This document shows, in pieces, positions 6,240-11,281 of a DNA stretch of 11,281 nt; positions within the stretch are counted from its first letter, which is position 1, and the number at the start of each line of letters is the position of its first letter. Origin of the DNA: CAIVPM01 sp049242885 (GTDB taxonomy: Bacteria; Bacteroidota; Bacteroidia; Chitinophagales; Chitinophagaceae). Location: NCBI GenBank assembly GCA_049242885.1, contig JBMLOQ010000021.1, forward strand, positions 1 through 11,281, in the 5' to 3' direction. The notes beneath the pieces are model-generated. The model searched no databases, was not told the origin of the DNA, and saw nothing but the letters and a program-made list of their open reading frames with translations. Made by a program: the position numbers and the translations under genes.

Positions 6240-7166
6240 ATGGAAAAAGTACAACTTTTAATTATAGGTAGTGGACCAGCAGGATATACAGCAGCAATTT
6301 ATGCAGCACGTGCAGGCATTAAACCAGTTTTGTACCAAGGTATTCAGCCTGGGGGACAATTAACCATAACTACAGAAGTTGAAAACTATCCAGGCTATGC
6401 CGATGGTGTTCAAGGGCCAGAAATGATGGTGCATTTTGAAAAACAAGCTACACGTATGGGTGCTGATATTCGCTATGGAATAGTTACAAAAGTTGATTTT
6501 AATGCAAGCCCATTTAAAGTTGAAATCGACGAAGAATTTTGGATAGAAACTGAATCTGTAATTATAAGTACTGGAGCAAGTGCAAAATGGCTAGGCCTAG
6601 AAAGTGAGCAACGACTAAATGGTTTTGGTGTAAGTGCATGTGCCGTTTGTGATGGTTTCTTTTTTAAAGGTAAAGAAGTAGCTATTGTAGGTGCAGGAGA
6701 TACTGCTGCTGAGGAAGCTTTGTACTTATCTAAACTTTGTACAACTGTGCATATGATAGTTCGTAAAAGTGAAATGAGAGCTAGTAAAGTAATGCAAGAC
6801 CGTGTACTTAGAACAGAAAACATAAAAATGTATTGGAACAGTGAAACTGATGAAGTTTTGGGTGAAAATAAAGTAAGTGGTGTAAGAATTAAAAATAATC
6901 AAACTAACGAAAAAATAGAAGTTCCTGTAAGTGGTTTTTTTGTGGCAATTGGGCATAAACCCAATAGCGATATTTTTAAAGGATTTTTAGAAATGGACGA
7001 AGCAGGATATATAATCACAACTCCAGGAACTAGTAAAACCAATATTGAAGGTGTTTTTGCAGCGGGTGATGTGCAAGATAAAATTTACAGGCAAGCAGTT
7101 ACTGCTGCTGGAAGTGGTTGTATGGCAGCTTTAGATGCTGAAAGATATTTAAGTGCTAAGCATTAA
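6240..7166 (+). CDS. trxB: Thioredoxin-disulfide reductase
   Basis: The enzyme transfers electrons from NADPH through FAD and a redox-active disulfide to thioredoxin in the cytoplasm. The 308-residue product is normal for the low-molecular-weight type. FAD-binding GSGPAGYTAAIYAARA is at 10-25 and the flavin-contacting GVFAAGD at 271-277. The active site is CAVCD (134-138), with Cys134 and Cys137 the redox pair. The inserted NADPH domain has GAGDTAAEEA (151-160). The 2'-phosphate site reads VRK (174-176) where E. coli has HRR; Arg/Lys are kept, so NADPH use is still expected. No clear terminator precedes it after the kinase, so partial co-transcription is possible across the 152-bp spacer, which contains a near-match TTAATTTG (6217-6224) to a -7 element. 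Its TAA interlocks with the stop codon of the convergent DUF3667 gene. Confidence 0.97.
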   Translation: MEKVQLLIIGSGPAGYTAAIYAARAGIKPVLYQGIQPGGQLTITTEVENYPGYADGVQGPEMMVHFEKQATRMGADIRYGIVTKVDFNASPFKVEIDEEFWIETESVIISTGASAKWLGLESEQRLNGFGVSACAVCDGFFFKGKEVAIVGAGDTAAEEALYLSKLCTTVHMIVRKSEMRASKVMQDRVLRTENIKMYWNSETDEVLGENKVSGVRIKNNQTNEKIEVPVSGFFVAIGHKPNSDIFKGFLEMDEAGYIITTPGTSKTNIEGVFAAGDVQDKIYRQAVTAAGSGCMAALDAERYLSAKH

Positions 7167-8020
7167 ATAACTGCCATAACACTTATAAAAAGTAGCAATT
7201 TATAAAGGTCAATAATTAGTAGGAAGCTTAAATAAAATACAAAAGATTTTATAAGTATGTAGTACCATTTTTGGCTGTAAAATGTTTTTAACCCTGCAAA
7301 AATTCCATAAAATACAACTAGATGTATAATAGTTCCAAACCAAGCATTGCTATCGTCAAAAAACGCTAGGCTGGATGGAAAAATTCTTGAAATAATGAAC
7401 ACAATCAATGGAACAATAAGAAAGTTAAGGCCTACAAAGAAGCTAGAAAATTCAGTTGCATAAATGGAATGATCGTAAAAGTAAAAATTTTTTTTCCAGA
7501 AAAGTAGTTTTAAAGCACAAGCACTTAAAGGTATTAGCAGAATTAAGTAAATTTTAGATAACTTTTCAGATGTTTTATCATATTGCTTTGCTAGTTGCTC
7601 AATTGAATAATTTTTATTTTCTAGCTTTCCTTTTACAATTGGGGTAGCATAATTAGAGTAGTCATATTTTTGATTGATGTAGGTGCTAAAATTCATATTT
7701 AATCCTTTAAAAAAAGGAAAAATCAAGTACAGAACTATAATTATTAAATACATAGAAACTGGCTTGAAAAATTTTTTCTTTTTCCCCTCGCAATATTCTT
7801 TGCTAAAAACTCCTGGTTTTAAAAAAATATATTTTAAAGTTGTAGCTATGTTACCTTCTATGTGAGTTATAAAGTGAAAAACATCGTGCAAAAGTGTGCC
7901 AACTTTTTTATCGTGTGAGGTGTAAGCTTTTTGTCCACACACATTGCAAAATTTTCCAACAAAAGTGTTGTTGCAGTTTAAGCAAGTTTCAAGTTTTTGA
8001 TGGTTACTTTTAGTTTCCAT
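7163..8020 (-). CDS. DUF3667 zinc-ribbon membrane protein
   Basis: A 285-residue protein of the DUF3667 type, function unknown. The N-terminus is a zinc ribbon with Cys13/Cys16 and Cys25/Cys28 (CLNC ... CNVCGQ). It is followed by a helical segment with LKPGVFSKEYCEGKKKKFFKPVS (67-89), matching the family pattern of a Pro-Gly turn and a basic GKR/K stretch just before the first membrane helix. Predicted TM segments are about 88-106, 156-174, 193-212, 229-245 and 256-282; the YDHSIYATEFSSF block (182-194) corresponds to a conserved His-containing family segment. The zinc ribbon is expected on the cytoplasmic side. The gene starts inside the 3' end of the GH3 gene (11-bp overlap), which implies translational coupling, and its stop interlocks with that of trxB (4-bp overlap, convergent). 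Confidence 0.88.
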   Translation of the reverse strand: METKSNHQKLETCLNCNNTFVGKFCNVCGQKAYTSHDKKVGTLLHDVFHFITHIEGNIATTLKYIFLKPGVFSKEYCEGKKKKFFKPVSMYLIIIVLYLIFPFFKGLNMNFSTYINQKYDYSNYATPIVKGKLENKNYSIEQLAKQYDKTSEKLSKIYLILLIPLSACALKLLFWKKNFYFYDHSIYATEFSSFFVGLNFLIVPLIVFIISRIFPSSLAFFDDSNAWFGTIIHLVVFYGIFAGLKTFYSQKWYYILIKSFVFYLSFLLIIDLYKLLLFISVMAVI

Positions 8021-9533
8021 TTAAAAGAGTTAGTTTACTTAAAATGTCATCTAAGATTTCTCTGTCGTTACTTAATCTTGGTACTTTATGTTGCCCACCC
8101 AATTTGCCTTTTGTTGCCAACCAATTATTAAAAGTTCCAATTGGCAAAGCTGTAATTTTTGGCATGGCAAGGGCAATGTCTTTGTGTCGTTTTGCTTCGT
8201 AATCACTATTGCAATTTTTTAAAGCACAATCAAGTTCAAAAGCAAAATTATCAATGCAGTTGGGTTGTTTTTCAAACTCAATTAACCATTCGTGAGCACC
8301 ATTTGCATTATCGCTAAAATAAATTGGAGCTGCTGAATAATCATTTACTAATGCACCAGTTTTCTCGCAAGCAATGGCAATGGCATTATCAGTATTATCA
8401 ATAATAACTTCTTCGCCAAAGGCATTAATAAAATGTTTTATACGTCCCGAAACTTTAATTCTAAAAGGGAAGGTGCTTGTAAATTGTATAGTATCGCCAA
8501 CCAAATATCTCCATAATCCACCGTTTGTAGTAATTACAGGGGCATAGTTTTTGCCTATTGTAACCTTATCAAGACCAATAGTTTTTGGGTTTTGTTTTCC
8601 ATACTCTTCTAAAGGCATAAATTCATAAAAAATCCCATGGTCGAGCATTAGTAACATTCCTTCTTCATTCAAATTGTCTTGTGCTGCAAAAAAACCTTCA
8701 CTAGCATTGTATATTTCTTGATAATTAATTTCACCACCAATAATTTTAATGAATTGCTCTTTGTAAGGTGTAAATGAAACACCACCATGTATATATAATT
8801 CTAAATTTGGCCAAACTTCTTTAATACAGCTTTTGCCAGTAATTTCTAAAATTCGTTTTAGTAAAACCAAAGTCCAAGTAGGCACACCAGCCATACTCGT
8901 TACATTTTCTTTGATGGTATTTTGGGCTAGTTGCTCAATTTTATTTTCCCATTCGTCTAGCAAAGCAATACTTAATTCTGGTGTACGCAACCATTGCCCC
9001 CAAAAAGGGGCATTTTGCAACAAAACAGCACTTAAATCGCCATATTGTACGATTTCATTTAAAGGATTTATTTGATGACTTCCACCAATTACTAAGCATT
9101 TTCCTGTAAGTAAATCACTATCAGGATTAAAGTTGTAGTAAAGCGATAAAGCATCTTTTGTACCTTGATAATGGCAATCATATAAACTATCTTCAGAGAT
9201 TGGTATAAACTTACTTTTACTACTAGTTGTGCCACTGCTTTTTGCAAACCAATTAATTGGGGTATTCCACAACACATTTTCTTGCCCTTTCATCATTTGT
9301 AGAACAAAAGGTTCAATTTGTTGATACTCTTGAATGGGCAATGTTTTTTTAAACTCCTTAATAGAGAAAAGCTTTGTAAGTTCATAATGCTTTCCAAAAC
9401 TGGTATATTGAGCATGAGTTACCAAGTTTTGCAATACTTCACGCTGAGCAACTATTGGGTTATCTCTCCAATGCTCAATTTTCCAATGGCGAATTCTTGC
9501 CAAACGTGATATAGTGGGGCTAAATAATTTCAT
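8010..9533 (-). CDS. GH3-family adenylate-forming enzyme
   Basis: The 507-residue protein belongs to the GH3 branch of adenylate-forming (ANL) enzymes. Plant GH3 proteins activate an acyl acid such as jasmonate or auxin as acyl-AMP and join it to an amino acid; the bacterial substrate is unknown. ATP-binding motifs are visible: SSGTTSSKSKFIP (99-111), YNASEG (275-280), and LWRYLVGDT (340-348), where the Asp should contact the ribose. The C-terminal lobe ends with KGKLGGQHKVPRLSNDREIL (475-494), a conserved ending of bacterial GH3 proteins. No signal peptide or TM is seen, so it is cytoplasmic. Upstream, CTTACA/TGTAAG (9535-9555) could form a 6-bp hairpin right before the start codon. It heads a two-gene unit with the DUF3667 gene and is divergent from rpoB across 252 bp. 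Confidence 0.93.
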   Translation of the reverse strand: MKLFSPTISRLARIRHWKIEHWRDNPIVAQREVLQNLVTHAQYTSFGKHYELTKLFSIKEFKKTLPIQEYQQIEPFVLQMMKGQENVLWNTPINWFAKSSGTTSSKSKFIPISEDSLYDCHYQGTKDALSLYYNFNPDSDLLTGKCLVIGGSHQINPLNEIVQYGDLSAVLLQNAPFWGQWLRTPELSIALLDEWENKIEQLAQNTIKENVTSMAGVPTWTLVLLKRILEITGKSCIKEVWPNLELYIHGGVSFTPYKEQFIKIIGGEINYQEIYNASEGFFAAQDNLNEEGMLLMLDHGIFYEFMPLEEYGKQNPKTIGLDKVTIGKNYAPVITTNGGLWRYLVGDTIQFTSTFPFRIKVSGRIKHFINAFGEEVIIDNTDNAIAIACEKTGALVNDYSAAPIYFSDNANGAHEWLIEFEKQPNCIDNFAFELDCALKNCNSDYEAKRHKDIALAMPKITALPIGTFNNWLATKGKLGGQHKVPRLSNDREILDDILSKLTLLNGN

Positions 9534-9785
9534 CCTTACAGGTTTGCAATGTAAGATTTTTGTTTGTTTAACGTTGTTGTTTTTTTAATTTTTGATGCTT
9601 TTACAGTTTTTTCTGTTAATATCAAGTCAAAATCTGAAGTTTGTTTATAAATTTTATCAATGCAAACACATATTCCCCTACTTTTGCACTCCTTTTATAC
9701 ATAGCTTAAAGCATTTTAGGTAGTGAATGGCCATTTTAACGCTTAAAACCTGCTTTACAGCATCTAAAACCGGTTAGTTTTAAAT
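9534..9785. other. 252-bp GH3/rpoB divergent spacer
   Basis: This is the largest gap between genes in the window. I found no open frame resembling rplL, no tRNA and no ribosomal-protein remnant. It holds the small inverted repeat next to the GH3 start (9535-9555), a TAnnTTTG match on the plus strand (9679-9686), a 10-bp palindrome AATGGCCATT (9726-9735) and an 8-bp palindrome AACCGGTT (9768-9775). It must carry promoters for both divergent genes unless rpoB is read from further upstream, which the opposite-strand neighbours make unlikely. Confidence 0.6.
9679..9686 (+). promoter_or_regulatory. Candidate -7 element for rpoB
   Basis: TACTTTTG matches the Bacteroidota -7 consensus TAnnTTTG exactly and lies 99 bp before the rpoB ATG, implying a 5' leader of roughly 90 nt. 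No TTG was found at the expected -33 spacing. It is the best exact match found in the spacer on this strand, and rpoB needs a promoter here because the upstream gene is on the other strand. Confidence 0.35.
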
Positions 9786-11281
9786 ATGTCATCAACAAAT
9801 TTGAACCCAAGAATAAATTTTGGGAAAACAAAACACTTAGCAGACGCTCCTGATTTATTGGATATTCAGTTAGAGTCGTTTAGAGAGTTTTTTCAGTTAG
9901 AAACCACGCCAGATAAGCGTAACAACGAAGGTTTATTTAAAGTGTTTAAGGAAAATTTTCCTATTACAGACACTAGAAATATTTTCGTTTTAGAGTTTCT
10001 TGATTATTTCATCGATCCTCCTCGCTATTCAATAGTGGAGTGTATGGAACGTGGACTTACTTATGCTGTGCCATTAAAAGCTAAATTACGTTTAAGTTGT
10101 AACGATGAAGAGCATGTGGATTTTCAAACTATAGTACAAGATGTGTTTTTGGGAAATATCCCTTACATGACACCTCGTGGAACTTTTGTTGTAAACGGTG
10201 CTGAGCGTGTAATTGTATCTCAATTACATCGTTCACCAGGGGTTTTCTTTGGTCAAAGCACACATCCAAACGGTACAAAAATTTATAGTGCTCGTGTAAT
10301 TCCTTTTAAAGGAGCTTGGATGGAGTTTGCTACAGACATTAACAATGTAATGTATGCTTACATCGATCGTAAAAAGAAATTCCCAGTAACAACATTATTG
10401 CGTTCTATAGGTTATGAAACAGATAAAGACATTCTAGAATTATTTGGAATGGCTGATGAAATTACTGTTGATGCTGTAGAATTAGAAAAACATATTGGTC
10501 GCAGATTAGCTGCCCGTGTATTACGTACTTGGGTTGAAGATTTTGTTGACGAAGATACTGGTGAAGTTGTAAGTATTGAACGTAATGAAATTGTACTTGA
10601 AAGAGATGTTGTTTTGGATCAGGATGGAATTGATACCATTGTAGAAATGGGTGTAAAATCTATCTTTATACAAAAAGAAGATGTAGGTGGAGACTATGCT
10701 ATAATATACAATACCTTAAATAAAGATACAAGTAACAGTGAGTTAGAAGCTGTGCAGCACATTTATCGCCAATTGCGTGGTGCTGATGCTCCTGATAACG
10801 AAACTGCAAGAGGTATTATAGATAAATTATTCTTTAGCGATAAACGTTATGATTTAGGTGAAGTTGGCCGTTACAAAATCAACAGAAAGCTAGAACATGA
10901 AAATCCTAATGAAAAAAAGGTACTTACAAAATCAGATGTAATTGAAATTGTAAAATACCTTGTGCGTTTAACAAATGCAAAAGCCGAGATTGACGATATT
11001 GATCATTTATCAAACCGTCGTGTACGTACAGTTGGAGAACAATTGTATGCACAGTTTGGAGTTGGTTTAGCTCGTATGGCTCGTACCATTAGAGAAAGAA
11101 TGAACGTTAGAGACAACGAAGTATTTACTCCAGTTGACCTTATCAACGCTCGTACTTTATCAGCTGTAATCAATTCTTTCTTTGGAACATCTCAATTATC
11201 TCAATTCTTAGACCAAACCAATCCTTTATCAGAAATTACACACAAACGTCGTATTTCTGCATTAGGGCCAGGAGGTTTGAG
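9786..11281 (+). CDS. rpoB: RNA polymerase beta subunit, N-terminal part (runs off window)
   Basis: Beta forms one half of the RNA polymerase catalytic cleft. The frame from ATG 9786 is open for 498 full codons and continues past the window end. The N-terminus reads NPRINFGKTKHLADAPDLL, then IQLESFREFFQ, the DPPRYS segment and the TPRGTFVVNGAERVIVSQLH block (131-150), all characteristic of beta. The last segment is the rifampicin-binding cluster I: SQLSQFLDQTNPLSEITHKR (469-488) onward. Numbering is E. coli minus 40; Gln473, Asp476, His486, Arg489, Ser491 and Leu493 equal the sensitive-type residues Q513, D516, H526, R529, S531 and L533. Start choice agrees with family alignment. Codon choice favours CGT for Arg, as in rpsI, consistent with high expression. 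rplL, its normal upstream neighbour, is absent; rpoC would be expected beyond the window. Confidence 0.98.
   Translation, partial: MSSTNLNPRINFGKTKHLADAPDLLDIQLESFREFFQLETTPDKRNNEGLFKVFKENFPITDTRNIFVLEFLDYFIDPPRYSIVECMERGLTYAVPLKAKLRLSCNDEEHVDFQTIVQDVFLGNIPYMTPRGTFVVNGAERVIVSQLHRSPGVFFGQSTHPNGTKIYSARVIPFKGAWMEFATDINNVMYAYIDRKKKFPVTTLLRSIGYETDKDILELFGMADEITVDAVELEKHIGRRLAARVLRTWVEDFVDEDTGEVVSIERNEIVLERDVVLDQDGIDTIVEMGVKSIFIQKEDVGGDYAIIYNTLNKDTSNSELEAVQHIYRQLRGADAPDNETARGIIDKLFFSDKRYDLGEVGRYKINRKLEHENPNEKKVLTKSDVIEIVKYLVRLTNAKAEIDDIDHLSNRRVRTVGEQLYAQFGVGLARMARTIRERMNVRDNEVFTPVDLINARTLSAVINSFFGTSQLSQFLDQTNPLSEITHKRRISALGPGGL

Noticed and set aside
6473..6956. Two antisense open frames inside trxB (6473-6823 and 6726-6956)
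   Set aside because: Shadows of trxB, with low-complexity hydrophobic translations and no start context.
7683..7865. 60-codon plus-strand frame inside the DUF3667 gene
   Set aside because: Antisense to a supported gene and Phe/Lys-rich from A/T runs only.
8833..9509. Several short frames within the GH3 gene (8833-9075, 9092-9277, 9318-9509)
   Set aside because: All lie within a continuous GH3 frame with family motifs on both sides; none has a domain or signal.
9766..9781. AAAAC-N6-GTTTT hairpin just before rpoB
   Set aside because: The stem is short and almost all A:T, without a T run; it is unlikely to be a stable attenuator.
1..11281. CRISPR array, insertion sequence, tRNA, defence cassette or recently acquired island
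   Set aside because: No spaced direct repeats, transposase or terminal repeats, no tRNA-like cloverleaf, and base composition looks uniform along the window by eye.

Overview
The window is AT-rich and reads as chromosomal DNA from a member of the Bacteroidota, probably near the Chitinophagaceae/Sphingobacteriia. The evidence is the rpsI-rpsB-tsf gene order, the Bacteroidota style of S2, RpoB and TrxB, matches to the TAnnTTTG type of -7 element, absence of strong Shine-Dalgarno sites, and families common in that phylum (DUF3667, bacterial GH3, RprX-like kinase). The taxonomic placement below phylum is inference. No mobile element, CRISPR array, tRNA or rRNA was seen.

Layout. (1) 3-2321, plus strand: translation genes rpsI, rpsB and tsf, closed by a clear intrinsic terminator at 2343-2376. 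(2) 2390-2894: an 18-bp perfect palindrome followed by a small exported protein of unknown function. (3) 4628 down to 2948, minus strand: a likely operon of AlgH/YqgE protein, a DUF4197 lipoprotein and a small cupin. (4) 4753-7166, plus strand: a two-TM sensor histidine kinase without a partner response regulator, then thioredoxin reductase trxB. The kinase is divergent from algH across a 124-bp spacer holding an inverted repeat and a -7-like element. (5) 9533 down to 7163, minus strand: a GH3-family adenylate-forming enzyme overlapping by 11 bp a DUF3667 zinc-ribbon membrane protein, whose stop codon interlocks with that of trxB. (6) 9786 to the window end, plus strand: the first 498 codons of rpoB, cut by the window just after the rifampicin-binding segment.

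How they fit together. The two flanks are core gene-expression machinery. Between them lie redox (trxB), envelope sensing (histidine kinase, lipoprotein, exported protein) and two poorly characterised gene pairs. The most unusual points are rpoB having a GH3 gene instead of rplL immediately upstream, the overlapping GH3-DUF3667 pair, the kinase without a visible regulator, and the Gly/Arg-rich tail on ribosomal protein S2. I found no convincing defence, CRISPR-like or mobile system. The candidates for new biology here are the GH3-DUF3667 pair and the palindrome-associated exported protein.
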